DNA of 64,000 bases from an uncultured Oscillospiraceae bacterium (GCA_934466455.1 CAKSLF010000005.1:1-64000); one strand, 5' to 3'; counted from the stretch's first letter, positions 1-8,355 are shown. Made by a program: numbers and translations. Notes: generated by a model not told the origin, from the letters alone.

Positions 1-2
1 GG

Positions 3-344
3 AAATTCAGCATCCTGCTGTCGGTGATCGTGCTGAGCGTGGTGTTCTACCGGCCGTTTTGCAAGTGGCTCTGCCCGCTGGGCGCGTTCTATGCGCTGTT
101 CAACCGGGTGTCCCTCTTCCAGATGAAGGTGGACAAGAGTAAGTGCGTCTCCTGTGGGAAATGCGCCAGAGCCTGCAAGATGGACGTGGATGTGACGAAA
201 ACGCCCAACCATACCGAGTGCATCCGCTGCGGGATGTGTATCCGTGCCTGTCCGACGAACGCCGTGTGCTTCCGCTACGGCTTCGGCGATGGAAAAGAGA
301 AAGAAAACGCAGCGACGCTGCGAGAAAACAACAACAAAGCTTAA
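3..344 (+). CDS. Membrane-bound 4Fe-4S binding protein, C-terminal part (5' end outside window)
   Basis: The reading frame is open to the left edge, so the N-terminus is missing. What remains is a last hydrophobic segment, then FCKWLCPLGAF, the Cys-x3-Cys-Pro motif of the NapH/CcoG/YccM type of polytopic ferredoxins. Two C-x2-C-x2-C-x3-C clusters follow, for two 4Fe-4S centres facing the cytoplasm. Such proteins pass electrons through or at the membrane. It lies 12 bp ahead of a TlpA-type thioredoxin lipoprotein, a pairing that in Clostridia usually belongs to an extracytoplasmic thiol-redox set, often with CcdA; any ccdA would lie left of the window. The partner role is inferred from position. 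The tail after residue 100 is charged and without motif. Confidence 0.85.
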   Translation, partial: KFSILLSVIVLSVVFYRPFCKWLCPLGAFYALFNRVSLFQMKVDKSKCVSCGKCARACKMDVDVTKTPNHTECIRCGMCIRACPTNAVCFRYGFGDGKEKENAATLRENNNKA

Positions 345-356
345 GGAGAAACGAAT

Positions 357-1316
357 ATGAACGCAAAGAAGATACTGGCTCTGCTGCTGGGCGCGATGAT
401 GCTGCTCTCCCTTGCAGCCTGCGGCGCAAAGGACAACGACAAGCAGGCGGATATGAGCGGAGACGGCTCCGCCATGACCGGCGAGCCGAAAACCGCCGAG
501 GAGGCGCTCGCCCTGCACAAGGAGCTGCTGGAGCGGGAAAACGCGCTCCTGTCGGAAAATGCCGAGCTCTGGGAGAAGGTGTTCATGGCGGCCGATAAGG
601 GCATGACCATGCAGGAGGACGGCAAAAACTACGGCGACTTCCTGCTGGATACCGTCGAGGCCGCGAAAGAGCAGTTCACCGACAAGGAGTATGAGTGGCT
701 GAAGGAGTCGGCCACGGAGATCAGCAATATTGAAAACAAGCTGACCGAGTTGGAAGAGAAGTATCCCGAGATCATGCAGAAATCCATGGACGGCGATATG
801 AGTATGCCCGCGGGCAGCGACACGAGCACCCCTCCCGACGACGGCAGTATGCAGAAGTTCCCCGCCTTTGAGGGGAAAGACCTGGATGGCAACACGGTGA
901 AGAGCGACGAGCTGTTCTCCGGCAACGCCGTCACCGTAGTGAATTTCTGGTTCACCACCTGCAATCCCTGCGTGGGAGAGCTTGCCGAGCTGGACGCGCT
1001 GAATAAGGAACTCGCGGAGAAGGGCGGCTCCCTCATCGGCGTCAACACCTTCACGCTGGACGGCGACGAGGCAGCGATTTCCGAGGCGAAGGACGTGCTG
1101 GCCAAGAAGGGCGCCACCTATCAGAATGTGTATTTTGACTCAGATGGTGAGGCGGGAAAGTTTACTACCAACATCTTTGCTTATCCCACCACCTATGTGG
1201 TCGACCGCAACGGCAATATCGTGGGCGACCCCATCGTGGGTGCTATTACGGAAAAGAAGCAGGCGGAGGCACTGCAAGCCCAAATCGACAAGGCACTGTC
1301 CGCCGATATGGGCTGA
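357..1316 (+). CDS. TlpA-family thioredoxin-like lipoprotein
   Basis: The 319-residue product starts after an AAGGAGA ribosome binding site. It has a lipoprotein signal ending in LAAC, with the lipidated Cys at residue 22. A Glu-rich, probably coiled-coil region (about 45-140) and a Ser/Asp/Pro linker follow, then a thioredoxin fold from about residue 165. The redox pair is C202-N-P-C205 in the context NFWFTTCNPC; the usual Trp before the first Cys is replaced by Thr. A later cis-Pro region (YPTTYVVDRNG) fits the TlpA/ResA family. It probably reduces or oxidises cysteines of secreted proteins outside the membrane, with the upstream Fe-S protein as electron partner (inference from adjacency). 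The long N-terminal helical extension is unusual for TlpA and could serve as a spacer or oligomerisation region. Confidence 0.88.
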   Translation: MNAKKILALLLGAMMLLSLAACGAKDNDKQADMSGDGSAMTGEPKTAEEALALHKELLERENALLSENAELWEKVFMAADKGMTMQEDGKNYGDFLLDTVEAAKEQFTDKEYEWLKESATEISNIENKLTELEEKYPEIMQKSMDGDMSMPAGSDTSTPPDDGSMQKFPAFEGKDLDGNTVKSDELFSGNAVTVVNFWFTTCNPCVGELAELDALNKELAEKGGSLIGVNTFTLDGDEAAISEAKDVLAKKGATYQNVYFDSDGEAGKFTTNIFAYPTTYVVDRNGNIVGDPIVGAITEKKQAEALQAQIDKALSADMG

Positions 1317-1491
1317 CCCAAGATTTTTAGAAAGTGTCTATGATGAAGAAAAAACATCGTAAGCCGGCAGACATTCTGCGCACCATTGCATCGCCTCTGG
1401 CAAGCAAGCACCTATACTATCAAAATGGCCTTTGAAGGCGAAACCGGAGCCTCAGAGGGGTGTTCATCCTTGGAGACCCCTGCTCCGTCAT

Positions 1492-1531
1492 AAGTCCACC
1501 GTAATTTTGATAGAATTACGGTGGACTTTTT
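1492..1531 (+). terminator. Rho-independent terminator
   Basis: A perfect 15-bp stem (AAGTCCACCGTAATT and its complement) with a 7-nt loop is followed by a T run. It lies 175 bp after the TlpA-like gene. Confidence 0.8.
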
Positions 1532-1586
1532 CTACGCCCAAAAACCGCTTGATATAAGGTTTATTGGCTGTTCAGGCGCATAAGCG

Positions 1587-1620
1587 AACCCCGCTGCAGA
1601 ACAATTCTGCGGCGGGGTTT
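1587..1620 (+). terminator. GC-rich hairpin, probable terminator
   Basis: The stem AACCCCGC-T-GCAGAA pairs with TTCTGC-G-GCGGGGTT across a 3-nt loop, with Ts after it. It separates the redox pair from the repeat array and the hsdS remnant. Confidence 0.55.
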
Positions 1621-1657
1621 CGTGCGTTTTAGGAGGATTGTAGCTTTCTGCGTCGTT

Positions 1658-1737
1658 GTAATCGTTAAACAGCTGGGGTAATCGTTGAATTACTGGAGTA
1701 TTCGTTAAACTACCGAGGTAATCGTTAAACAGGCGAG
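1658..1737. repeat. Four tandem 20-bp direct repeats (iteron-like)
   Basis: Units begin at 1658, 1678, 1698 and 1718, each opening with GTAATCGTTAAAC or a 1-2 base variant and ending in a purine-rich CTGGG/CGAG half. The period is exactly 20 bp, not a multiple of three, so this is DNA-level rather than protein-level repetition. The array ends where the hsdS remnant becomes recognisable. It could be iterons of a lost replicon or an operator array; nothing in the sequence decides between these. Confidence 0.75.
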
Positions 1738-2413
1738 TTCTGATAATACTCCTTATAAGAAAATCGGCGATGAAGCACATCCTTTGGATACTCCCTTTGA
1801 TAATCCCGAAAGCTGGGAGTGAATTCGATTTAAAGATTTAGTCGACTATTCGATGGGAAAAACGCCTCTGCGGAAAGAGACGGAATATTGGAGCGACGCC
1901 ACGCTCCCTTGGGTTTCTATTGCGGATTTGGTGGCAGATGGGACTGTGACCATCACTAAAGAGTGTGTCAATCATTATGCAGCTGAGCGTATTTTCAAAG
2001 GAAAAATCAGCAAGGCTGGCACTTTATTGATGAGTTTCAAATTGACAGTCGGAAAGGTGTCGATATTGGGAATCGATGCATTTCATAGCGAAGCCATCAT
2101 TTCAATATACCCGTATGTCGACCCCGATAAAATAACCACAATGTTCCTGTTCGCTACGCTGTCGCTTCTCTCGCGAAGTGGCGATACAAAATCGTCAATC
2201 AAGGGTAACACTTTCAACTCGGATAGTTTGGATGCCCTACTGATTCCGTTACCGCCAATAATGGAGCAGAAACGCATTTTTGATAAGCTACATGAATTGA
2301 CCACACCGTTGCTCGATTATGGTGTGGCGGAGCAGAAGGTAACTGATCTCAATGTAAATTTCCCAGAAGCCCTCTAGAAGTCGATTCTGCAAGAGGCAGT
2401 CCAGGGCAAGCTG
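1738..2413 (+). pseudogene. hsdS: Type I restriction-modification specificity subunit (HsdS), broken
   Basis: The translation gives one target-recognition domain of an HsdS protein: the entry motif DTPFDNPESWE, then DLVDYSMGKTPLRKE, WVSIADL, the GTLLMSFKLTVGK stretch, and the end LIPLPPIMEQKRI with a coiled-coil spacer finishing FPEAL and KSILQEAVQGKL. Two in-frame stops interrupt it. TGA at 1820-1822 sits where the family has Trp (WEW), and TAG at 2375-2377 sits where it has Lys. The second recognition domain is missing and the sequence runs directly into a regulator remnant on the other strand at about 2413. No hsdM or hsdR lies in the window. The ATG at 1853 could in principle start a 174-residue fragment, but without the N-terminal part it is unlikely to work. 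Confidence 0.87.
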
Positions 2414-3665
2414 AAGCTTGTTTTCAAACCCTGTTTTTTGCAGCATGTTTGCCACATGGAATTTGACCGTCGACATCTCGCAGCCCATCTCCGCTGCGAT
2501 GTGCGTGTAAGACAAGCCCCGCATCAGATGCCGCAGAACTTTCAATTTCGTCTTTGCAAATTCCGTGCTTTTTGCTATGCCGATCTCAACCGCCTGCTTT
2601 GCGCCGGGGATAGACGCTACGATACGGTATCCGTCCTCGGCGCAGAAATGTCCTCCTTCCGGAACACCCAGCCGCTGCGCAGCCGGTGCCGCTTCAAAAG
2701 CGTATCGTCGCCCAATTGTACGGTATCCTGCTGCATATGCCGCAGTTCACTTTGCGGCAAAGCCTCCTGCATGGCGACAGACACATATTAGGAGCAAAAT
2801 GCAGGATCCGTAATCCGGACGGGCAAACTCGTTGCCTCAAAAAGCTCATCGTATCCGAGGTTGGACTGAATCAGCCCGCATTGAATGCAGCATTCAAAGA
2901 TGCGCACAAAGATCAGGCACTGCGACACCGTCATATCGCCCGCAAGCACCCAGACCCAATGGACCTTTTTGACATAAGCATAAGCATAGGCCAGCGAAAG
3001 TGCGAAGGGGACCGGCGGCAGCCAGCGAATTCTCCTGCTGTGCGGGATGCGGCAGTTTTTCACCATTGAAAGAAATGCGAACCCCGCACACAGAGCCACC
3101 CAACCCAGACGAAGAAATAGCCGCTCTCATACCGATACGCCTGATCCGATAAAACGCCGGACGGAAAGGAAAACACCTGCCGGTGCAGATTATTGGTCGG
3201 AACGAGCAGGAGCAGAAGCAGCGTTGGAACATACAGAAGCTTTGTCCATTGCGGCAGCCGAAAATCCTCTCCCTTGCCCAGCGACCGGGAAACAAAGACC
3301 GACAGTATGGGAATAAACAGCATCGGGAAATAGTAAAAATACCACAGCCGGTGCTCTGCATCCGTGTTTTCAATGGAATATTTGATTGAGCGCAGAAGAA
3401 TCCACAGCACCATCAGCACCAAAATCGCCAGCAGATAGCTCCGCACCTGCGTCTGCACGATGCGGGTCCATAGGGAGCAGCACCATGCGCTGGACAAAAA
3501 CACATAGATCCCGCTTCGCAGGTGGCTGACAGCCGGAGAATGAAAAATATGCCGACCTGCATATCGGAGCCACATGGCAAACGCAATGAGCGTCAACACG
3601 CCCAGCGCATACAAAAGGCTCTTTTTTGTCGCTTTGCTTATGCCGTATGCCTCCCGGCTCTGCAC
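2390..3665 (-). pseudogene. Membrane-anchored LuxR-type transcriptional regulator, fragmented
   Basis: Four pieces in different frames add up to one protein. The N-terminal part (3665 to about 3075) has seven or so hydrophobic segments, like the 7TM input region found on some clostridial kinases and LuxR proteins. Its continuation lies in another frame (about 3090-2791) and includes WVWVLAGDM and GLIQSNLGYDELF. A third piece (about 2780-2617) includes MQQDTVQLGDDTLLKRHRL. The C-terminal LuxR helix-turn-helix follows (about 2655-2390), with MRGLSYTHIAAEMGCEMST and VKFHVANML. At least three frameshifts and one internal deletion near 2650 separate them. The intact protein would have sensed a membrane or small-molecule signal and regulated nearby genes. 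The 3' end abuts, and may overlap, the hsdS remnant. Confidence 0.8.
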
Positions 3666-3863
3666 ATTCGTATGGATAGTATATCATGCGGACGGAAAAA
3701 GGCAAAACAGTTTTACACCCTTTGCCGAGAGAATCGAGCCAGACCATGACCTTTGAAAAAATAATTGCAAACCCTATCCAATCGGCGGGGGCGGAAGGGT
3801 GCGATAACGGCTAAAATATAAATGGAATATGCAAAAGAAGAGAAAGGCGGTGGGAAAGCACAT

Positions 3864-4247
3864 ATGCGAAGAATTGTGCTGGATATGAAAGGCGGGCTCC
3901 TGGCGGAGGCAGTCATGCAATCGCTTGCGGGATACGACCCGGATTTTCTCGTCTACCGTTCTTCAAAACCGGAGGAAACGCTTGCCTTGTGCCGAACCTG
4001 CCGTGCCAACGTGTTGGTGATGGAGGTCATCCGGCAGGGCACATGGAAGCTGAGCGAACGGCTAAGGCTATGCAGTGCCGTAAAGCAGCTCGGCTGGGTC
4101 TGCAAGACCCTGCTTCTGGTAGATGAGAACGCGGACGAACTGCTTGCCTCCGAGGTACGGCAGGCGGTGAAGGATCAGTTGGTAGACAATTTTATTTATG
4201 CGTCGGTATCGCCGACTTACCTCGCCGGTGTGATTGACACGCTTTGA
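3864..4247 (+). CDS. Response-regulator receiver-like protein without output domain
   Basis: The 127-residue product starts at the ATG at 3864, behind AAAGGCGGTGG; an in-frame ATG at 3822 lacks a site. It begins MRRIVLDMKGGLLAEAV, continues through a stretch ending VLVMEV, and has LLLVDEN in place of the conserved Thr/Lys strands, ending DNFIYASVSPTYLAGVIDTL. This looks like a receiver (CheY-like) fold that has lost a clear phospho-acceptor Asp. I know similar stand-alone proteins next to 7TM-LuxR genes, and here it follows the remnant of such a regulator on the other strand. The function is therefore inferred to be a signalling partner. It opens the co-directional accessory set and ends 15 bp before the surface protein. 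Confidence 0.6.
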   Translation: MRRIVLDMKGGLLAEAVMQSLAGYDPDFLVYRSSKPEETLALCRTCRANVLVMEVIRQGTWKLSERLRLCSAVKQLGWVCKTLLLVDENADELLASEVRQAVKDQLVDNFIYASVSPTYLAGVIDTL

Positions 4248-4262
4248 AAGGATGTGTGAGAG

Positions 4263-5615
4263 ATGAAAAAATTCCTGCGATTGATTCTAGTATTTTTGAT
4301 ATTTGTGCTCACATTGGCACTGTTCACAGTTACCGCGCTTGCGTGCTCGCCGGACGACTCGAATCCGGAACATCATGAAAATGTTATACAGACCGATGAG
4401 GGAAAGCCAACCTGCCTGTCGGGAGGATACTATGTACTGGAATGTACCGTCTGCGGGTGGAGATGCACCTTTTCCACCGACCCTGCCCTGCCCCACAGCT
4501 TTGGGCAGTGGGAAGTTGTTCCGGGTAAAGAACCTACCTGCACAAAAGCCGGCACGAAGCGAGCATATTGCAGTACATGCAACAAGTGGTATACAATGCC
4601 CGCACCGGCAACGGGCCACAGCTGGTATAAGTACTATACAAAAGAGCCTACCTGCACCACGGCAGGGGAATATTACACCTACTGCCGGAATTGCGATGCG
4701 AGCCAGGGGCGCAGCACAGAACCCGCTACGGGTCACTTTTGGGTCATTTGGAAGCAAGTATTTGCTACCTGCACCACTTCGGGATATACCGAATTTGTCT
4801 GCGACGACTGCGGCGCAGATGGGGGGACAACAACGACGCCCGCCAAGGGACACAGCTTCGGTGAGTGGTTTACCACGACGCAGGCCACCTGCATGGAAGA
4901 GGGCATCCAGAAGCGGGAGTGCACAGCCTGCGGCGCAACGGAGAGCCGCGGAATCTCCAAGACGGGACATAAATTCGGCGCATGGTTTACCACGACGCAG
5001 GCCACCTGCATGGAAGAGGGCATCCAAACGCGCGAATGTTCGCAATGCGGTGTAACGGAACGCCGAGGGAGCTCCAAAACGGACCACAGTTGGGACGCCG
5101 GAACGGTCGTCGTACAGCCGACGGAAAAGCGTGAGGGTGTAATGGAGTGGAGGTGCAACATGTGCGGCATGGTACGCACAAAGCCAATCCCCGCCCTCAC
5201 ACAAGGATCATCCGACACGCCAACCCCGGGTCCGACCGACTCTACACCTCCGGATGCGGCTACTAACAAGCCGCCTGAAACATCAGCAAATAAAGACGAT
5301 AAAGACGATGCAGGCAGTGCGCCCGGCGGGGAACACAGCGACAAGGATGAAAAAAACGACAATATAAATGAGCCGAGCAGCGATACAGGCAAAACCTCCG
5401 GCGATAAAGGCTCAAAAAGCGACTTTGTCAAAGACAGCACCGCCCAGAACGATCTTCAAAAGCAGGAAAAGGACAGTTCTTCGAAAGAACCGTCAGCACT
5501 CAGCTTCCCCGTAGTCAAGGTTCTTCTGCTCGTGCTTGTGCCGGTGCCGGTGCTGCTGGTCATTGCCGGCATCATCATTCTACTCGTCCGGCGAAAGAAA
5601 ACCAGACAGCCGTGA
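4263..5615 (+). CDS. Secreted, membrane-anchored protein with Cys-pair (GH-F-W) repeats
   Basis: The 450-residue product has a signal peptide (about 1-27). About seven repeats of roughly 39 residues follow (about 30-310), of the pattern GH-x-F/W-x-x-W ... C-x3-G ... C-x2-CG. A long Ser/Thr/Pro/Asp/Lys-rich stalk (about 315-415) leads to a C-terminal membrane helix (about 418-445) and a basic tail, giving a sortase-independent cell-surface layout. Such Cys-pair repeats are common in clostridial surface proteins; each may bind a metal or form disulphides. Two neighbouring repeats share 44 identical bases (4866-4909 and 4983-5026), a sign of recent internal duplication. Ligand and role are unknown; being outside the membrane with many cysteines, it could be a client of the TlpA-like protein (speculative). 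Confidence 0.8.
   Translation: MKKFLRLILVFLIFVLTLALFTVTALACSPDDSNPEHHENVIQTDEGKPTCLSGGYYVLECTVCGWRCTFSTDPALPHSFGQWEVVPGKEPTCTKAGTKRAYCSTCNKWYTMPAPATGHSWYKYYTKEPTCTTAGEYYTYCRNCDASQGRSTEPATGHFWVIWKQVFATCTTSGYTEFVCDDCGADGGTTTTPAKGHSFGEWFTTTQATCMEEGIQKRECTACGATESRGISKTGHKFGAWFTTTQATCMEEGIQTRECSQCGVTERRGSSKTDHSWDAGTVVVQPTEKREGVMEWRCNMCGMVRTKPIPALTQGSSDTPTPGPTDSTPPDAATNKPPETSANKDDKDDAGSAPGGEHSDKDEKNDNINEPSSDTGKTSGDKGSKSDFVKDSTAQNDLQKQEKDSSSKEPSALSFPVVKVLLLVLVPVPVLLVIAGIIILLVRRKKTRQP
4866..5026 (+). repeat. Duplicated 44-bp segment inside surface-protein gene
   Basis: Bases 4866-4909 recur exactly at 4983-5026, offset 117 bp (39 codons), matching the protein repeat length. Confidence 0.85.
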
Positions 5616-5762
5616 CCGGTATCCCTCCAGTCGGCGGAGGGACATACCCGAAGCAAGGCACTGTCTGCCAATGTACAGCATCCGGTATCGCCGGCGTATC
5701 TTGCGGGTACGATCAATATGTTTTGAAAAGGAGCGGCTATCTTACAGGTCGTAATTCAGAAA

Positions 5763-6233
5763 ATGCCGGAGAGCTTGCCGGAGTTTAAAGCACACATCGC
5801 CGAGGGACGGCAGCCGGAACACATCTGTGCCCTGTTCCTGTGTGCGCTTGCGCTGTTTGATCGGGACAAAGATGCAGGCACCGCCGCAATGGATATTCTG
5901 CGGGGGCCAAGACCCATGATGCCGTATGACTGCCAGTTTCTGTGCGACCGGCTGCGTGGAAAAGCCTATCTGCCGCTGGCGTATTTTGAAGGTGCGACGC
6001 CGGAAAACGGCTATCGGCCGCAGGCACCGTATACGTTGAACATACTGGCAGACCCGAGGCCGCAGGATCCGGAGCCGGGCTATCTGCGCTTATTTCTCAA
6101 AACAGCCGGTGCAGATTCGCTGCGGCCCATAAAACTGCGGCAGAAGACCTCGACTGGCGACTGGTTCCTTTGGGAGTATTCCAGCATTCTCAGCGGCATC
6201 CGTATCCCTTCGGCGGAAGACCCGTGGGCATAG
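5763..6233 (+). CDS. Uncharacterised protein, DUF6935-like
   Basis: The 156-residue soluble protein contains DILRGPRPMMPYDCQFLCDR, the stretch YFEGATPENGYRP and the C-terminal EDPWA. These fit a small clostridial family I recall as DUF6935; the number should be treated as tentative. No signal peptide or membrane helix is seen. The start is odd. The good ribosome binding site AAAAGGAG (5726-5733) points to about 5739-5742, where the codons are ATC and TTA, and the next ATG is 21 bases further on. The family usually has several residues before the MPESLPEF stretch, so an original ATG/TTG start may have mutated. The gene may be weakly translated or dead. Function unknown. Confidence 0.6.
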   Translation: MPESLPEFKAHIAEGRQPEHICALFLCALALFDRDKDAGTAAMDILRGPRPMMPYDCQFLCDRLRGKAYLPLAYFEGATPENGYRPQAPYTLNILADPRPQDPEPGYLRLFLKTAGADSLRPIKLRQKTSTGDWFLWEYSSILSGIRIPSAEDPWA

Positions 6234-6258
6234 TTAAGAGGGAAAGGAAGTATCTAAA

Positions 6259-6363
6259 AATGGAATTCACCAATGCGGCATTAGACGCAACCGGCAGGCC
6301 CGGCACATCCGCTGAAATTCTGCCCGGAGTATGGCAATCGTTTAACGACGGCGACTTGACATG
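6259..6363 (+). CDS. 34-residue ORF ahead of a membrane protein
   Basis: The ATG at 6259 follows AAAGGAAG at a plausible distance, and the frame ends in a TGA overlapping the next start (ATGA at 6361). The product has no signal or helix and ends GVWQSFNDGDLT. It may be a translated leader coupling to the next gene, or the remaining end of a deleted larger gene. Confidence 0.35.
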
Positions 6364-6927
6364 AGGAAAGCATTGAAAATTGCTTTGATCATCATCTCGG
6401 TGATCGTATTTATCACACTGGCAGGTGCCTTGCTGTACTGGTTCTTCATTGGAAGCCGGATTCAAGACGGAGGCAGAACGGAAAACCCGGATACATACAG
6501 AACAGACAAGGAACTGGTGGAGTTTGAGTGGCGGCAGAACCACAGGAATTTCTACAGCAGCTTTTCACTGAAATTTTACCAGGAGAACGATACGCCGCTG
6601 CTGACCGGCTGGTTTCCAAGCCAATCCGGCGGCGACGAGGTAAGGAAAAGCAGGACAGATGCATTTTCCGACCCGATTCCCTGGCAGCTAACATGGGTGC
6701 AGTGGTTTGAGCTTCAGAATGTGCTGGCAGAGTCAGATCTTCCGGCGTACAAAAAACCGTCTTCTGACATCTATGATGAAATTGACAGCGAGATCCGGAT
6801 CGTCTGGCGTACCGCTGACGGGGATGAAACGCAAAAATTCAGTGGCAGCCATGCGGAGACATTGGAGGCTTTGGTGCTGGATATTGCCGAGGAAGCATAT
6901 GATGCATCAAATCTTGAAGCGGATTAG
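6361..6927 (+). CDS. Single-pass membrane protein of unknown function
   Basis: The 188-residue product has a basic start, one membrane helix (about 8-32) and a presumably extracytoplasmic domain rich in Trp, Phe and acidic residues (for example VEFEWRQNH, WQLTWVQWFELQNVL). No family is recognised. Its ATG overlaps the stop of the 34-residue ORF, suggesting translational coupling. The zinc-ribbon fragment that follows in another frame resembles the C-terminal tail of related proteins in such clusters. The present stop could therefore result from a late frameshift, although the domain itself looks intact. Confidence 0.6.
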   Translation: MRKALKIALIIISVIVFITLAGALLYWFFIGSRIQDGGRTENPDTYRTDKELVEFEWRQNHRNFYSSFSLKFYQENDTPLLTGWFPSQSGGDEVRKSRTDAFSDPIPWQLTWVQWFELQNVLAESDLPAYKKPSSDIYDEIDSEIRIVWRTADGDETQKFSGSHAETLEALVLDIAEEAYDASNLEAD

Positions 6928-7057
6928 CACGCCGGAGCTTCCGGTTTACCCCGGCGTCTGCCAGAACGGCGGCTGGAAGTGCCCGTTGTGCGGGATGCCG
7001 AATGGCAGTAGCGTATTTTGCGCAGAGTGTGGAGTCAGACGCCCTGCGGAAGAATAA
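6902..7057 (+). CDS. Short zinc-ribbon peptide or detached C-terminal fragment
   Basis: The ORF has paired ATGs (6899, 6902) that overlap the end of the preceding gene in another frame. The 51-residue product has a KCPLCGM ... CAECG zinc ribbon (C-x2-C-x10-C-x2-C) at its end. No clear ribosome binding site is present. It is either a small zinc-ribbon protein or the tail of the preceding gene after a frameshift. Confidence 0.4.
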   Translation: MHQILKRISTPELPVYPGVCQNGGWKCPLCGMPNGSSVFCAECGVRRPAEE

Positions 7058-7090
7058 AAACAAACAACATAGAGGGGAGGAGGATCTATC

Positions 7091-7507
7091 GTGAATGGAC
7101 ACAAGTTTTTGAAGGTAACCGGGATTTTGATGATCATTGCCGCTGCATTTTCCATCCTTGCAGGTGTATTGGTCGGAGGACTGGGTGCTTTGGCGGCGGG
7201 AGTCGGTGCGGCATCCGGTCTGACATTTGCCTATTGGGCAGCACTGTTCCTAACACTGGTCGGGGGAATTTGTCAGCTGATTGCCGGTATCAAGGGTGTC
7301 AAGCACAGCAAGCGCAGCGAAAAAGCAGGCAACCTGATCATATGGGGCGCAATCGTGGCTGTATTCAGCGTCTTGAGCATCGTGATGAATCTGGTCAACG
7401 GCGGCGAGTTTAACGTCACAAGCGTTCTGACGGGCGTGGCCGTTCCGGCTTTGTACATCTACGGTGCGGTGCTCAATTCCAAGGCAGATGCACAGTACAC
7501 CGCATAG
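7091..7507 (+). CDS. Four-helix integral membrane protein
   Basis: The GTG start at 7091 sits behind GGGGAGGAGG. The 138-residue product is almost all membrane, with four Gly/Ala-rich helices at about 9-36, 44-66, 82-101 and 110-130. A short cytoplasmic loop (KGVKHSKRSEKAG) lies between helices two and three. It resembles small clostridial membrane proteins of unknown function with alternating helix pairs. It sits between the zinc-ribbon fragment and the DUF4428 gene, each with its own ribosome binding site. No function can be given. Confidence 0.65.
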   Translation: MNGHKFLKVTGILMIIAAAFSILAGVLVGGLGALAAGVGAASGLTFAYWAALFLTLVGGICQLIAGIKGVKHSKRSEKAGNLIIWGAIVAVFSVLSIVMNLVNGGEFNVTSVLTGVAVPALYIYGAVLNSKADAQYTA

Positions 7508-7543
7508 TTTGAGAAAGTAGGCACAAAGGGGGTTGATACATAT

Positions 7544-8314
7544 ATGGGGCTGTTCGATAAGAAATATTGCGATATTTGCGGAGAAAAGATCGGTTTACTT
7601 GGAAACCGCAAGCTGGAGGACGGAAATCTCTGCAAAAACTGCGCCAGAAAGCTCTCCCCATGGTTCTCAGACCGGCGCAACAGCACTGTTGCGGAAATCA
7701 AGGCGCAGCTTGCCTACAGAGAAGAAAATCAGGAAAAGGTTGCGGCGTTCCACACCACCCGGACGCTCGGCACGGACACCAAGGTGCTTCTTGACGAGGA
7801 CGCAGGGAAATTCATGGTGACACGAGCCAGAGATCTTGCGGAAGCCAACCCGGATGTTTTAGACTTTGCAGACGTGACTGGCTGCAATCTCGACATTGAC
7901 GAGAGCCGCTCGGAACTCAAGCGTGAGGATAAGGACGGAAAGGAGGTCGGCTACAATCCGCCGCAATATGAATACTCCTATGATTTCTACATCACCATAT
8001 TCGTCAACAACCCCTACTTTGACGAAATGCGCTTCCAACTCAACTCCAGCTCCGTGGACATTTCACCGCCGCCTGCAATGCGCCAGGGTATGACGACCCG
8101 GTGCAATCCGGAAACCAATGTTGAGTACCGCAATTACAAAAAGCTCGGCGAGGAGATCCGGCAGGTTCTGACGCAGGTCCGCAGGGATGTGCGTGAAAAG
8201 ATCGAGCAGGCAGCCGCACCCAAAGCGGCAGTCACCTGCCCCTACTGCGGTGCAACAACCACACCGGATGCAAGCGGCTGCTGCGAATACTGCGGCGGCG
8301 CAGTAAACGGATGA
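7544..8314 (+). CDS. DUF4428 zinc-binding protein with second C-terminal zinc ribbon
   Basis: The 256-residue soluble protein begins with the DUF4428 zinc-binding segment: C9-D-I-C12 and C30-K-N-C33, with the typical KLEDG between them. A central alpha/beta region (about 65-215) includes YEYSYDFYITIFVNNPYFDE and the conserved VDISPPP end. A C-terminal zinc ribbon follows (CPYCG ... CEYCGG, about 232-253). Function is unknown. DUF4428 proteins are common in Firmicutes and often sit beside SHOCT, TM2 or lipoprotein genes, as here. Its stop overlaps the upstream frame of the next lipoprotein, whose likely start is 42 bp later. Confidence 0.82.
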   Translation: MGLFDKKYCDICGEKIGLLGNRKLEDGNLCKNCARKLSPWFSDRRNSTVAEIKAQLAYREENQEKVAAFHTTRTLGTDTKVLLDEDAGKFMVTRARDLAEANPDVLDFADVTGCNLDIDESRSELKREDKDGKEVGYNPPQYEYSYDFYITIFVNNPYFDEMRFQLNSSSVDISPPPAMRQGMTTRCNPETNVEYRNYKKLGEEIRQVLTQVRRDVREKIEQAAAPKAAVTCPYCGATTTPDASGCCEYCGGAVNG

Positions 8315-8355
8315 CCATCCATCAAGTAATTACTGAGAAAGTAGGACAACAAATA

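Larger units (their letters stand above)
1317..1657. other. Gene-poor stretch between tlpA-like gene and repeat array
   Basis: No convincing gene is seen here. A 31-codon ORF from the ATG at 1340 (lysine-rich start) lacks a good ribosome binding site and resembles nothing I recognise. The stretch contains two strong hairpins, listed separately, and leads into the 20-bp repeat array. Confidence 0.5.

Noticed and set aside
1658..1737. CRISPR array
   Set aside because: The 20-bp units are directly adjacent with no unique spacers, and no cas genes are present.
1820..1822. Selenocysteine or recoded TGA in hsdS and in the small membrane gene (12800)
   Set aside because: No SECIS-like hairpin or Sec context; a second, TAG stop follows in hsdS. 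Murd, pheT and other core genes use TGG for Trp and TGA occurs as a normal stop.
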